Below are positions 7,169 through 15,973 of a DNA stretch of 64,000 nt, in pieces. How positions within the stretch are numbered: position 1 is the stretch's first letter; every line of letters starts with the position of its first letter. Made by a program: the position numbers and the translations under genes. The notes under the pieces are model-generated. The model did no database searches. It was not told the DNA's origin and saw only the letters and a list, made by a program, of their open reading frames with translations. This stretch comes from Candidatus Rokuibacteriota bacterium (GTDB lineage: Bacteria; Methylomirabilota; Methylomirabilia; Rokubacteriales; CSP1-6), in NCBI GenBank assembly GCA_003220435.1, contig QHSL01000064.1:1-64000 (forward strand), read 5' to 3'.

Positions 7169-7979
7169 GCGGCGGGCCCTGGTCCATTTCTTCGTCGACC
7201 TGCGCGACCCGCGGCGGCAGCGGGAGCAGATAGAGCGGGTTGTAGGCGTGCCCTTCGCGCCTGATCTCGAAGTGCAGGTGGTCGGTCGTCGCCCGCCCGG
7301 TGCGGCCCACGAGGGCGATGATCTGGCCGGCGTCGACGCGCTCGCCGGCGTCGACCAGGTTCACGTCGTTGTGCGCGTACACGGTGACGAAGCCGTCCCG
7401 GTGCTCGATCTTGACGACCTGGCCATAGCGCGCTTCGATGCCGCTCACCACGACGATGCCGGCGGCCGCCGCCTGCACCAGGGTGCCGGGCGGGGCCTTG
7501 ATGTCGATCCCGCCGTGCCAGCCGCTCCGGCGATGGCCGAACGTCGAGATCACGGGGCCCTCGGCCGGCCACACGAACGGCGGCGTGGCCTGGTCGAAGT
7601 CCGGCACCGCGAGGACGAGGCCCGCTGGTGCGCGCGCCGTGGCCGAGACCGCCACCGGACCAACACCTTTGCCCGCCGCGGGCGCGGTTTCCCGCTGGGT
7701 CACCATCGAATCCGGGCCGGGAATCACGAGGCGGCGACCGACTTTCAGGAGAGCGTTGGCGTTGGGGAGCCGGTTCGCCTTGACGATCGCGGCGATGGTG
7801 ACGCGGTACTTCTTGGCGAGCGCGGTCAGGGTGTCGCCCGCCTTCACCTCGTGCGTACGCTGCGAAGCGCGCGGTCCGGCGACAGGCTCGGCGGGCGCGG
7901 CCGCGGGGCCGAGGGCGACGATCAGCCCGAGGGCGGCCAGCCCCAGCCGCGTGCCGTCGCGTATCGCGCACGCGCTCAC
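7161..7979 (-). CDS. nlpD: NlpD-like LysM/M23 murein hydrolase (activator)
   Basis: The 272-residue envelope protein starts at GTG 7979, overlapping the acyP stop (GTGA). An N-terminal signal or anchor segment ([17 protein letters not shown]) has no clear lipobox Cys. A LysM domain follows ([18 protein letters not shown]...[11 protein letters not shown]), and a C-terminal M23/LytM domain carries HGGID, YAHN and [10 protein letters not shown]. The zinc ligands HxxxD and HxH are kept, so unlike E. coli NlpD it may hydrolyse peptidoglycan cross-links itself. Lying between surE-pcm and rpoS, it probably also carries the promoter region for rpoS, as known in proteobacteria. Confidence 0.9.
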   Translation of the reverse strand: MSACAIRDGTRLGLAALGLIVALGPAAAPAEPVAGPRASQRTHEVKAGDTLTALAKKYRVTIAAIVKANRLPNANALLKVGRRLVIPGPDSMVTQRETAPAAGKGVGPVAVSATARAPAGLVLAVPDFDQATPPFVWPAEGPVISTFGHRRSGWHGGIDIKAPPGTLVQAAAAGIVVVSGIEARYGQVVKIEHRDGFVTVYAHNDVNLVDAGERVDAGQIIALVGRTGRATTDHLHFEIRREGHAYNPLYLLPLPPRVAQVDEEMDQGPPHE

Positions 7980-8272
7980 GACTCGAACTCTGCGTACCGG
8001 ATGCCGAAGGCGCCGAACCGACCGCTCGCCGGGAGCCAGCGGACGGTGACGTTTTCCACGCGGCTGAGCGGCGGGCCCTTCCCGAGGTCGCGGATGAATT
8101 CCTCGATGATCGGGCGCGGCCCCTCGCAACGCGCACGCACGCGCCCGTCCTTCAGGTTCATCACGAAGCCGTTGAGGCCAAGGCTCGAGGCGCGACGTTG
8201 CGCGTAATTGCGATAGCCGACGCCCTGGATGCGTCCCTCGACGATGATCTCTGCCGCCGATCTCGCGCTCAC
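7976..8272 (-). CDS. acyP: Acylphosphatase
   Basis: This 98-residue protein is of the usual acylphosphatase length. The signature GRIQGVGYRNYAQRRA holds the phosphate-binding loop with its catalytic Arg, and GFVMNLKDGRV holds the catalytic Asn. It hydrolyses carboxyl-phosphate bonds such as acetyl-type acyl phosphates in the cytoplasm. Its stop overlaps the nlpD start. Insertion of acyP between pcm and nlpD is not part of the classic surE-pcm-nlpD-rpoS order. Confidence 0.93.
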   Translation of the reverse strand: MSARSAAEIIVEGRIQGVGYRNYAQRRASSLGLNGFVMNLKDGRVRARCEGPRPIIEEFIRDLGKGPPLSRVENVTVRWLPASGRFGAFGIRYAEFES

Positions 8273-8297
8273 TGGTCTGTGGCTCGGATTTCAGTCG

Positions 8298-8332
8298 CCG
8301 CTCGGCGGCCGGCCTGACCGGCCGCCGAGCGG
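8298..8332 (-). terminator. Perfect 15-bp hairpin between tRNA-Pro(CGG) and acyP
   Basis: Arms 8298-8312 and 8318-8332 are perfectly complementary, G/C-rich, with a 5-base loop. On the minus strand it lies 9 bases after the tRNA 3' CCA end and 25 bases before the acyP start. No U-run follows, so it may act as a Rho-type or partial terminator, or as an RNA-processing or stability hairpin separating the tRNA from the mRNA. Confidence 0.6.
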
Positions 8333-8341
8333 GCGGAGAGA

Positions 8342-8418
<77 letters not shown>

Positions 8419-8445
8419 ACACGACGGGCCCATTGTACAGAATCG

Positions 8446-9102
8446 TCAGGCCTCCCAGGCGTACTTTCCCACGAGCTTCACGAACTTGCACTCGCCGCAG
8501 AGCCGCGTCTTCATTTCGCCGCCGATCTTCTCCACGACGGTCAGCGTCTGGTTCACCGCGTCGCCGACCGGCACCACCATGCGTCCGCCCTCGCCGAGCT
8601 GCTGGAACAGCGGCGGCGGCACCGACGGCCCGCCGGCGGTCACCAGGATCCTATCGAACGGGGCCTCGTCGGGCCAGCCGAGCGTTCCGCTGCCGACACG
8701 CACCCACACGTTGTCGTACCCGAGCCGCTCCAGCAGCGCGCGCGCCCGCTCGGCCAGGCGCGACAGCCGCTCGATCGAGCAGACGCGCCGCGCCAGCTCG
8801 GCGAGCACCGCGGTCTGGTAGCCGGAGCCGGTGCCGACTTCGAGGACCTTCTCCTGGCCGCGCAGCTCGAGGAGCTGCGTCATGAGCCCGACGATGTAGG
8901 GCTGGGAGATGGTTTGCTCCTCGCCGATCGGAAGAGGGTGGTCGCCGTGCGCACGGTTCTGCAACGCCTCCTCGACGAAGAGATGGCGCGGCACCCGGCG
9001 CATCGCAGTGAGGACGTGCTCGTCGGTGACGCCGCGGCGCGCGAGCTGCTCCTCGACCATGCGCGCGCGGGCCGCCTCGAACGCGTCGCGGGAGCGCTCC
9101 AC
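8446..9102 (-). CDS. pcm: Protein-L-isoaspartate O-methyltransferase
   Basis: The 218-residue product matches PCMT: ARARMVEEQLARRGVTDEHV at the start, the EEQTISQPYIVGLM substrate segment, and the SAM-binding motif I VLEVGTGSGYQTAVLAELA. It repairs isoaspartyl residues in aged proteins. The start GTG 9102 overlaps the surE stop by one base (TAGTG) and gives a normal N-terminus; longer readings run into surE. It belongs to the surE-pcm-nlpD-rpoS set. Confidence 0.95.
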   Translation of the reverse strand: MERSRDAFEAARARMVEEQLARRGVTDEHVLTAMRRVPRHLFVEEALQNRAHGDHPLPIGEEQTISQPYIVGLMTQLLELRGQEKVLEVGTGSGYQTAVLAELARRVCSIERLSRLAERARALLERLGYDNVWVRVGSGTLGWPDEAPFDRILVTAGGPSVPPPLFQQLGEGGRMVVPVGDAVNQTLTVVEKIGGEMKTRLCGECKFVKLVGKYAWEA

Positions 9103-9932
9103 TACCCGCTCCGCGGCTTCCTTTGTTGAGAGCCGCGCCTCGCCGCGGCCTTCGGCGCCGGCCCGGGCGCGCGCCCCGTCTCGCCGCGGAGCTGGGCGGA
9201 CAGGCCCGCGGGCCAGTCGTTGAGCTCCATCAGCGCGCGGTGGTTGGTGAGGTCGAGGTGCAGCGGCGTGACCGAGACGTAGCCCTCGTGCACCGCGGCC
9301 ATGTCGGTGTCCTCGAGGTCCTCCCACTTGGGATCGCCGCCGCCGATCCAGTAATGGCTCCGGCCGCGCGGATCGACCTGCTCGATGATCTTGCCCGAGT
9401 ACACGCGGTGGCCCAGCCGCGTCAGCCGGATGCCGCGCGGGGCGCTCGCCGGCACGTTCACGTTGAGCAGCGTCTTGCGCGGGAGCCCGACGACCAGCAC
9501 GCGCAGCGCCAGCAGGCGAGCGATGCGCGCGGCCGCGTCGAAGTCGCCGCCGTCCACGAGCGAGACCGCGATCGAGGGGACGCCGAGGAGGGTGCCCTCC
9601 ATCGCGGCCGAGACGGTCCCGGAGTAGGTGACGTCGTCACCGAGGTTGGTCCCGTGGTTGACGCCGGACACGACCAGAACGGGCGGCGCCGGCAAGAAGC
9701 CGAGGACCGCCAGGTTCACGCAATCGGAGGGGGTGCCGTTGACTGCGAAGCGACGCTCGCCGAGCTGCACCGGCCGGATGGGCCGGTGCAGCGTCAGCGC
9801 GTGTCCGCAGGCGCTCTGCTCCCGCTCGGGGGCCACGATGTAGACGTCACCGAGCTCGGCCAACGCCCTCCCGAGCGCCGCCAGGCCCTCTGCGTGAACG
9901 CCGTCATCGTTGGTGAGCAGTACGACGGACAT
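9102..9932 (-). CDS. surE: 5'/3'-nucleotidase SurE
   Basis: The 276-residue protein begins MSVVLLTNDDGVHAEG, carrying the metal-binding Asp pair. It contains VSGVNHGTNLGDDVTYSGTVSAAMEG, the hallmark active-site segment of SurE, and NVNVP further on. The family dephosphorylates nucleoside monophosphates and short polyphosphates under stress. The length is slightly above average because of a basic Ala/Pro-rich tail. It is the first protein gene of the stress cluster; the 43-bp repeat begins 12 bases before its ATG. Confidence 0.96.
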   Translation of the reverse strand: MSVVLLTNDDGVHAEGLAALGRALAELGDVYIVAPEREQSACGHALTLHRPIRPVQLGERRFAVNGTPSDCVNLAVLGFLPAPPVLVVSGVNHGTNLGDDVTYSGTVSAAMEGTLLGVPSIAVSLVDGGDFDAAARIARLLALRVLVVGLPRKTLLNVNVPASAPRGIRLTRLGHRVYSGKIIEQVDPRGRSHYWIGGGDPKWEDLEDTDMAAVHEGYVSVTPLHLDLTNHRALMELNDWPAGLSAQLRGETGRAPGPAPKAAARRGSQQRKPRSG

Positions 9933-9944
9933 AGTGGTTGTTCA

Positions 9945-9987
9945 CGCTGCAGGCCGTCGCGGGGCTGGGGCCCCGCCGGCCGAGGCG
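9945..9987 (-). repeat. 43-bp inverted repeat, right copy
   Basis: This is an exact reverse complement of 6160-6202. It lies in the leader between tRNA-Pro(GGG) and surE. The two copies bracket surE, pcm, tRNA-Pro(CGG), acyP, nlpD and rpoS. Confidence 0.97.
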
Positions 9988-10009
9988 TGACGTTATAGGA
10001 GGAGAAAAA

Positions 10010-10086
<77 letters not shown>

Positions 10087-10100
10087 ACCTTCAAGCGTGG

Positions 10101-10129
10101 ATTGTGGCAGATATCCGCGGGGCCTTCAA
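10101..10129 (-). promoter_or_regulatory. Candidate sigma-70 promoter for tRNA-Pro(GGG)
   Basis: On the minus strand a TTGAAG box (10124-10129) and a CACAAT box (10101-10106) are separated by 17 bases. The -10 ends 14 bases before the tRNA 5' end. The -35 box overlaps the merR stop codon. Confidence 0.45.
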
Positions 10130-10479
10130 GAACCCAGGCGTGAGCGCAGCACGCCGAGGCGGTCGCGGATGCGCCGCAGCGCCTCCGCATAGGCGGCCTC
10201 TTTCACGCCGAGCTCGAGCTGCTCCGACCGGCGCGACTCGGCGATGAGCCGCTTCTTGGCGCCCTCGAGGGTCAACCGCTCTTCGTAGAGGAGGGTCTTG
10301 ATCCGCTGGACCAGCTCGAGGTCGCGCGGGCGGTACAGACGCTGCCCGGCCGGGTTCTTCTTCGGCCGGAGCAGCTTGAACTCCGACTCCCAGTAGCGCA
10401 GCACGTACGCGGGGATGGCCGTGATCGACTCGACCTCCCCGATGCGGTAGTAGAGCTTTTCGGCGACTTCCGTCGTCAC
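10126..10479 (-). CDS. MerR-family transcriptional regulator
   Basis: The 117-residue protein has an N-terminal MerR-type winged helix-turn-helix (YYRIGEVESITAIPAYVLRYWESEF, then RRLYRPRDLELVQRIKTLLYEERLTLEGAKKRL), followed by a short helix. There is no metal-binding or large effector domain. A short MerR gene directly after ihfA is a recurrent arrangement in many Gram-negative bacteria; its target is unknown. Its ATG overlaps the ihfA stop by four bases, so the two are co-translated. Confidence 0.9.
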   Translation of the reverse strand: MTTEVAEKLYYRIGEVESITAIPAYVLRYWESEFKLLRPKKNPAGQRLYRPRDLELVQRIKTLLYEERLTLEGAKKRLIAESRRSEQLELGVKEAAYAEALRRIRDRLGVLRSRLGS

Positions 10480-10754
10480 GCCGGAGCGTTGATCCGTTGT
10501 TTCAGCCCTTTGCTCGGCTTGAACGTGAGTACCTTACGCGCCGTGATCTCGATAGACTCGCCCGTCTGCGGATTCCGGCCGCGCCGCGACGCCTTGCGGC
10601 GGATCCGGAAGTGGCCGAAGCCGACGATCTTCACGTCCTCGCCCTTCTCGAAGCACCGGAAGATGATATCGAACACCGATTCGACGACCGACGCCGACTG
10701 CCGTTTGGAGAGGCCATGATTCGCGACCGCGTTGACCAGATCGTTCTTCGTCAC
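10476..10754 (-). CDS. ihfA: Integration host factor/HU-family DNA-bending protein, alpha-like
   Basis: The 92-residue protein follows the HU/IHF pattern: MTKNDLVNAVANHGLSKRQS, VKIVGFGHFRIRRK, the beta-arm segment GRNPQTGESIEI, and FKPSKGLKQRIN. Coupling to a MerR gene favours IHF-alpha over HU. The usual upstream partners pheS and pheT are absent here; a SPOR protein precedes it instead. A second family member lies at 23114-23389, so a heterodimer is possible. Confidence 0.9.
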   Translation of the reverse strand: MTKNDLVNAVANHGLSKRQSASVVESVFDIIFRCFEKGEDVKIVGFGHFRIRRKASRRGRNPQTGESIEITARKVLTFKPSKGLKQRINAPA

Positions 10755-10812
10755 GGTGAGACGTCACCTCCCCAGGCAGACGCAGCGTCACGCACGTACA
10801 CGTGCTCGGCAG

Positions 10813-11811
10813 TCACTGTCCGGCCCGCGCGAGGAACGGTTTGTAGCCGCGCGTCTCGAGGTCGTGCATCGCCGACGCCGCGTCGGCGCGCGCGTCGTAC
10901 GGGCCGACGCGCACTCGATAGAACGTGTCGCCGCTCGGGACCGGCGCGCTCGGCGCTGGCGCACTCGCGGCCGCCGGCGGAGACCCACCGGCCGACCGCC
11001 GCACCTGCACCTTGAGCCCGTCGACCGCGAGATCCTTCGAGAGCGCAACCGCGTCGCGCAATGGAAGGCTCGGCTTCACCACGAGGCCGGCGCTCGATTG
11101 CTCGGCGGAGAGCCCTTTGGCTGCGAGCTTCGCGTTGATCTCGGCCGGCACGCCGCCGGACACGTAGACGTCGTACTTGTCGCTTCCCGTGGTCGGAGCG
11201 CTGGCGCTCGGTGCCGCGGGCGCCTTGGCGGCCGGCGCTCCGCGCAGCATCGACTCGTCGACGTCGAACTTCAGCTCGCGTAGACGCGTCGCAAGCCGCC
11301 GCGCCGCGTCGGGATCCTTGAACGCACCGACCTGCACGAAATAGGTGCCGCCTGGACTCGCCTTCGCCGGCCGTGACGCCACCGGCTGCTCCCTGGCCGC
11401 CGCGCTCCTGGTGGCCTCGGGCTTCTTCGCGGGCGCCGCAGGCTTCTCCTTCACCGGCGCCGGCGGCTTTTCCTGCACGATAGAAGGCGGTGAAGCGGGC
11501 TCGGGCTTCTCGGCTGCGGGCGGCGGAGTCGGTGGCGCAACAGCGACGGGCGGAGCGGAAGGCGGCGGGGCGAGAGGCGCTGGCGGCGCCGGCGGCGACA
11601 GGGCACCGCCCGGCCTTCCCGCGGTCGTCGGCTGTGGCGGCTGCGGGTTCGCCCACTCGAGGAGGTACGGAACGGCGACAGCCGCGACGACTCCGAGCAC
11701 GACGACGACGAGAATCGCGCGGAACCACAGTGCGGAGAAGATCGACCGCCTTCCTTCGTCCTCGAAGCGGTCCTCGTCGTCCAGGTCGCCGTGACGGTCA
11801 GAATCGGCCAT
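10813..11811 (-). CDS. Membrane-anchored SPOR-domain protein
   Basis: The 332-residue protein has an acidic cytoplasmic N-terminus, one transmembrane helix (AILVVVVLGVVAAVAVPYLL, about 32-51) and a long Pro/Ala linker. SPOR-type repeats follow: TYFVQVGAFKDPDAARRLA, a weaker central one (YDVYVSGG), and FYRVRVGPYDARADAASAM at the C-terminus. SPOR domains bind denuded septal peptidoglycan, so a role in cell division is likely, as for FtsN/DedD-like proteins. It lies between a DUF3047 gene (6-bp gap) and ihfA. Confidence 0.85.
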   Translation of the reverse strand: MADSDRHGDLDDEDRFEDEGRRSIFSALWFRAILVVVVLGVVAAVAVPYLLEWANPQPPQPTTAGRPGGALSPPAPPAPLAPPPSAPPVAVAPPTPPPAAEKPEPASPPSIVQEKPPAPVKEKPAAPAKKPEATRSAAAREQPVASRPAKASPGGTYFVQVGAFKDPDAARRLATRLRELKFDVDESMLRGAPAAKAPAAPSASAPTTGSDKYDVYVSGGVPAEINAKLAAKGLSAEQSSAGLVVKPSLPLRDAVALSKDLAVDGLKVQVRRSAGGSPPAAASAPAPSAPVPSGDTFYRVRVGPYDARADAASAMHDLETRGYKPFLARAGQ

Positions 11812-11817
11812 CGGGCG

Positions 11818-12732
11818 TCATCTTAGCATAGACGTTGGGATTTCAACGTTTTCGACGCGCTGCCGGGAGAAGACGAGGCCGCCGATGAGGGCCTCGGCGG
11901 CACTTTTGGTGTCGTCGGAGTCGATCATGAGGGCCACCTGACCTACCCGGGGCGCCGGGCGGCCGAACAGCGTCTGGTAATCCTGGGCCACGTGGCGCTC
12001 CTGGACGCGCCAGGTCTCGCGCGCGCCCATGCCCGACTCGACCACGACGATCTTCACGTTCGGGGCCTTGGTACTGGTGATCCGCGTACCGACGGGCGCC
12101 CGGCTGTCCCACACGTAGCCGATGACGTCGCTGTTGGTCAGCGGGGCCGGCCAGCGCGGGAAGATCACGTAGACCTGCGCGCCCTGGTCGTCGGCGGCGC
12201 GCTCGCGCACGTCGCCCCGCGGCGGCAGGCGCACCGCCTTCCAGGACCACGTGAGATACGGGAACTCGTTGGGATCGACGACGATGTCGCGGTAGAGGGC
12301 GAACGACGAGTGGTCGCTACGGAGCCTCAGCGCCAGACGCGCGCCGTCTCGAACGACCTCGACCGAGGCCCGCCCGACGAACTCCTTCGACGTCCACCCC
12401 AACGGGACGCCCTCGGCCGGGAGGCGGAACGGAACGCGGTCGACCACGGGCAGCCAGATGCGGCCCTCGGCGTCCGGCAACGGCACACGCCGGGCGGCCG
12501 TCACGGCGGCTTTCGACGCCGGCGCCCCCGCGCCGGAGCTCCTCGCCGAGGCCTTGATGGTCGGCGGCGCTAGGACCGCTCCGGCTTGCTCGTCCAGGGG
12601 CGCCGGCGGCCGGTTGAAGAAGAAGGCGCGATGACGTGGGCTCGCCACGAGCAGGACGGCGGCGATCAGCGCCACGAGGGCGACGACGAGTAGGCTCGCC
12701 GTCGGCCGCAGCCCTCGCTCGCCGAGCCTCAC
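11818..12732 (-). CDS. DUF3047 family envelope protein
   Basis: This 304-residue product starts at GTG 12732, overlapping the der stop (GTGA). An N-terminal transmembrane or signal segment (SLLVVALVALIAAVLLVA) precedes a Pro/Ala linker. The DUF3047 domain contains LRSDHSSFALYRDIVVDP, LTWSWKAVRLP, DDQGAQVYVIFPRW and IDSDDTKSAAEALIGGL. The fold suggests a carbohydrate-binding-like beta sandwich outside the membrane, but no function is established. The upstream extension of this frame lies inside der and is discarded. Confidence 0.75.
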   Translation of the reverse strand: MRLGERGLRPTASLLVVALVALIAAVLLVASPRHRAFFFNRPPAPLDEQAGAVLAPPTIKASARSSGAGAPASKAAVTAARRVPLPDAEGRIWLPVVDRVPFRLPAEGVPLGWTSKEFVGRASVEVVRDGARLALRLRSDHSSFALYRDIVVDPNEFPYLTWSWKAVRLPPRGDVRERAADDQGAQVYVIFPRWPAPLTNSDVIGYVWDSRAPVGTRITSTKAPNVKIVVVESGMGARETWRVQERHVAQDYQTLFGRPAPRVGQVALMIDSDDTKSAAEALIGGLVFSRQRVENVEIPTSMLR

Positions 12733-14081
12733 CGGCGGACGCCCCTCGCCCGCGACCTCGGCGTCGTCGCCTTCCGCAGCGACAGGCGGATCGGAGAGCC
12801 CGAAAGCCCGAAGGCGTGCCGGAGCGACTTCACCAGGTAGCGCTCGTACGAGAAGTGGATGTCGCCGGGCCGGTTGACGTGCAGGGCAAACGTCGGCGGC
12901 CCCACGGCCACCTGCGACGCGGCCTGGATCGTCAGGGCGGCGCCGCGCACGGACACGGGCCGTCGGGCGATCGCCGTGCGCATGGCTTCCAGCACCGCCT
13001 GACTGGGAATGCGCCGCCGCGCCTCCATCGCGACCTGGTCGATCGTGTCGAAGAGCTCCGGGATTCCCTGGGACTGCGTGGCGGACGTGAAGCACACCGG
13101 AGCGTAGTCGAGGAACGGCAGCCGCTCCCGGATCTGATCGACGACCTCGGCCTTCCTGATGAGCCCGCGGGGCACGAGGTCCCACTTGTTGACCACGATC
13201 ACGGCCGCGCGGCCGGCGTCGTTGGCGTAGCCGGCGATGTGCGCGTCCTGGGCCGCGACGCCCTCGGAGCAATCGACCACCACGAGCGCCACCTGACACC
13301 GCTCGAGGCTCTTGAGCGCCATGACGACCGCGAGCTTCTCGAGGGGCTCCTGCACGCGCCCCTTGCGCCGAATCCCCGCCGTATCCACGAGCACGTACGT
13401 ACGTCCCTCGTAGACCAGCGTCGTGTCGACGGCGTCGCGTGTGGTTCCGGGCGCCTCGTGGACGAGCACGCGCTCGGCGCCGATCATCGCGTTCACCAGC
13501 GAAGACTTACCCACGTTCGGGCGCCCGACCACCGCGATGTGGACCGGGGTGGCCGGCCGCTCCGTCGGCGTCGGGGGCGCGGGGCAGCGCTCGCGCAGCA
13601 GCTCGATCATCTCCGCGACACCGCGACCGTGCTCGGCCGAGACCGGTACGGGGTCGCCGAAGCCAAGCCGGTAGAGGTCGCCCAGCGTGTCCTGTTGCGC
13701 CGCCGACTCGACCTTGTTCGCGGCCAGCACGACCGGGCGGCCCGACCGTCGGAGGATCGCCGCGATCTCGAGGTCGAGCGCCGTGGCGCCCTCGCGGGCG
13801 TCGATCACGAACAGGACCAGATCGGCTTCCTCGACCGCGGCCAGCACCTGGCGGCGGACGCCCTCGATCAGGGGCTCCTCCGACGACGGATCGAAGCCGC
13901 CGGTGTCGATGGCCGTCGCCTGCCAGCGCTCGAAGACGACGCGGCCGTAGAGCCGGTCGCGGGTCACGCCGGGCGTGTCCCGCACGATCGCCTGGCGCCG
14001 GCCGACGAGGCGGTTGAAGAGCGTCGACTTGCCGACGTTCGGCCGGCCCACCACGGCGATGATGGGTCTGATCAGCGTCAC
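12729..14081 (-). CDS. der: Ribosome biogenesis GTPase Der (EngA)
   Basis: The 450-residue protein has two tandem G domains. G1 has GRPNVGKSTLFN with DTGG and NKVE; G2 has GRPNVGKSSLVN with DTAG and NKWD. A KH-like C-terminal domain follows (ALTIQAASQVAVGPPTFALHV...HFSYERYLVKSLR). Der assists assembly of the 50S subunit and is essential in most bacteria. Its start lies 12 bp after the DUF512 stop. Confidence 0.98.
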   Translation of the reverse strand: MTLIRPIIAVVGRPNVGKSTLFNRLVGRRQAIVRDTPGVTRDRLYGRVVFERWQATAIDTGGFDPSSEEPLIEGVRRQVLAAVEEADLVLFVIDAREGATALDLEIAAILRRSGRPVVLAANKVESAAQQDTLGDLYRLGFGDPVPVSAEHGRGVAEMIELLRERCPAPPTPTERPATPVHIAVVGRPNVGKSSLVNAMIGAERVLVHEAPGTTRDAVDTTLVYEGRTYVLVDTAGIRRKGRVQEPLEKLAVVMALKSLERCQVALVVVDCSEGVAAQDAHIAGYANDAGRAAVIVVNKWDLVPRGLIRKAEVVDQIRERLPFLDYAPVCFTSATQSQGIPELFDTIDQVAMEARRRIPSQAVLEAMRTAIARRPVSVRGAALTIQAASQVAVGPPTFALHVNRPGDIHFSYERYLVKSLRHAFGLSGSPIRLSLRKATTPRSRARGVRR

Positions 14082-14093
14082 GAGCCCGCCTCG

Positions 14094-15413
14094 TCAGGCG
14101 TCGCGGATCGCCTTCAGGAGAGCGCCCGGCGTCGGGTCCACGACCTTCACGCAGACGCCGAGGTCGCGCGCCAGGTCGGCGGGGGTCACGTCGTCGAGGA
14201 AGACGCCGTCGCCGTCGCGGAGCGCGACGGCTGGCACCAGCACCGCCCGGCCGAGTTCCGGCCGCCCGGCGAGATCGCGCTGGATGTCGCGACCAGTCAG
14301 GAGGCCAGCCACGCCGATCGCGGGGCCGAAGAAGTCGTTGCGAACAGCCGCGACGCGCGCGACCGCCCCACCAAGCCCGGCGCCGGCGAGCAGCGACGCC
14401 AGCCGCGGAGCGAACAGCTCGCCGCTCACGACGGTGACGGAACCGGAGCGCCCGGGCGAGCGCCGGCGGCGGGTCGCCCGGGCGAACCCATCCTCGAACC
14501 GGCGGACCAGACCGATGCCGTCCTCGGCGATGGAAAAGCCTTCGTACGCTGCGGCCGGCGGCAGCGGGACGCCGGCCAGGAGATAGATCTCGTCGGCGAG
14601 GAACACGAAGCGGCTGCCGAGGTCGGCGAGCCAGCGCTGCTGCCACCGCTCCGCGGTCGCGACGAGGACGCGCGCCTCGGCCGGCGTGAGGCTGCGAAGC
14701 GCCGGGAGGCGCTCGCGATGCCGGGTGAGGCCGACCGGCACGATCGCGGTTGTCGCCACCTGGGGGTGGAGCGGCGCCAGCTCGAAGACGGTCCGCTCGA
14801 GATGGGCGCCGTCGTTGAGGTCGGGGCAGAGCACGATCTGGGCGTGCATCCGGATCCCGGCCTTCGCGAGCCGCTCCATCCGCGGCAGGATCTCGGCCGA
14901 GTGCCGCGGCCGTCCCAGCAGCGTCCAGCGCAGCTCGGAGTCGGTGGCGTGCACCGAGATGTAGAGCGGCGAGAGACGCTGCTCGACGATACGCTCGAAC
15001 GACGGCTCGTCGAGGTCGCTGAGCGTGATGTAGTTGCCGTGCAGGAACGAGAGCCGATAGTCGTCGTCCTTCACGTAGAGGCTCTTACGCATGCCCTTGG
15101 GCAGCTGGTGGATGAAGCAGAACACGCACTTGTTCGCGCACGTGGCGATGTCGTCGGGACGCGGCGCGGTCAGCTCGAGCCCGAGATCGGCCCCGCGGCG
15201 CACGAGACGCCGCACGCTGCTGACGCCGGCGCGCTCGATCGCCAGCTCGAGACGCTCATCGCCGGCGTGGAACTGGAAGTCGATGGCGTCGCGGAGCGAG
15301 TGGCCGTTGACGGTCAGGATCCGGTCGCCCGGCGCCAGACCGGCCGCGGCCGCCGGCGTCCGTGCCCGCACGGCGGCGACCGTCACGGCGCTAGGAGTAC
15401 AGGGCGCCTTCAC
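14094..15413 (-). CDS. DUF512 family PDZ/radical-SAM-like iron-sulfur protein
   Basis: The 439-residue protein has an N-terminal PDZ domain (AAGLAPGDRILTVNG) followed by a radical-SAM-like core with CANKCVFCFIHQLPKGMRKSLY, a CxxxCxxC cluster loop. Next come HGNYITLSDL, ISVHATDSELR and LCPDLNDG. The C-terminal DUF512 domain carries SGELFAPRL, RNDFFGPAIGVAGLLTGRDI, and DGVFLDDVTPADL. It occurs widely next to der, as here, but its substrate is unknown. GTG 15413 is preceded by AGAGGAG and overlaps pgsA by 23 bp. Confidence 0.88.
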   Translation of the reverse strand: MKAPCTPSAVTVAAVRARTPAAAAGLAPGDRILTVNGHSLRDAIDFQFHAGDERLELAIERAGVSSVRRLVRRGADLGLELTAPRPDDIATCANKCVFCFIHQLPKGMRKSLYVKDDDYRLSFLHGNYITLSDLDEPSFERIVEQRLSPLYISVHATDSELRWTLLGRPRHSAEILPRMERLAKAGIRMHAQIVLCPDLNDGAHLERTVFELAPLHPQVATTAIVPVGLTRHRERLPALRSLTPAEARVLVATAERWQQRWLADLGSRFVFLADEIYLLAGVPLPPAAAYEGFSIAEDGIGLVRRFEDGFARATRRRRSPGRSGSVTVVSGELFAPRLASLLAGAGLGGAVARVAAVRNDFFGPAIGVAGLLTGRDIQRDLAGRPELGRAVLVPAVALRDGDGVFLDDVTPADLARDLGVCVKVVDPTPGALLKAIRDA

Positions 15414-15963
15414 GAGACTCCTCTCGCTTCTCGTCCGGCGGCGCGTTCAGGAACCGCATGCCGTGAACGATGTACTGGAGCCCTGAGATCACGGTGAACG
15501 CGGCGGCGAGCCACAGCACGGGCGTCGGCGCCAGTCGCAGGTCGAAGTAGCGTGCCAGCAAGCCGGTGAGGACCGTGAGCACCTGGAAGAATGTGGCCGC
15601 CTTCCCCGCCCACGTCGGGCGGGGACGGATGCGACCGCCCAGCATGTAGACGAGCAGCGCGCCCACGACCAGGAAGACGTCGCGGCTGATCACGACGGCG
15701 GCGATCCAGAACGGCAACGCCTTGAGGTACGTCAGCGTCACGAACGAAGCGGTCAGCAGGAGCTTGTCCGCCATCGGATCGAGGAACGAGCCGAGTGTGC
15801 TCTGGTCGTTCCAGCGACGCGCTACCCAGCCGTCGAGCAGGTCGGTCAGCGCGGCCAGGCCGAAGACGACGAAGGCGAGGCCCGGCCGCCGGTAGACGAG
15901 CAGCGACACGAATACCGGGATCAACAAGATTCGGATCAGCGTCAGCCAGTTGGCGAGTCCCAT
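15391..15963 (-). CDS. pgsA: CDP-diacylglycerol-glycerol-3-phosphate 3-phosphatidyltransferase
   Basis: The 190-residue integral membrane protein starts MGLANWLTLIRILLIPVFV. It carries the CDP-alcohol phosphotransferase signature DGWVARRWNDQSTLGSFLDPMADK with all its Asp residues. It makes phosphatidylglycerol phosphate, the committed step to phosphatidylglycerol and cardiolipin. Several transmembrane helices are evident. It lies 10 bp after the hflX stop. Confidence 0.95.
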   Translation of the reverse strand: MGLANWLTLIRILLIPVFVSLLVYRRPGLAFVVFGLAALTDLLDGWVARRWNDQSTLGSFLDPMADKLLLTASFVTLTYLKALPFWIAAVVISRDVFLVVGALLVYMLGGRIRPRPTWAGKAATFFQVLTVLTGLLARYFDLRLAPTPVLWLAAAFTVISGLQYIVHGMRFLNAPPDEKREESREGALYS

Positions 15964-15973
15964 TGACGAGCGC

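Noticed and set aside
12636-15497. A 953-codon plus-strand frame opposite der and the DUF512 gene
   Set aside because: Same reason: low-complexity Arg/Asp/His-rich translation, no family, and the opposite strand carries clear motifs.
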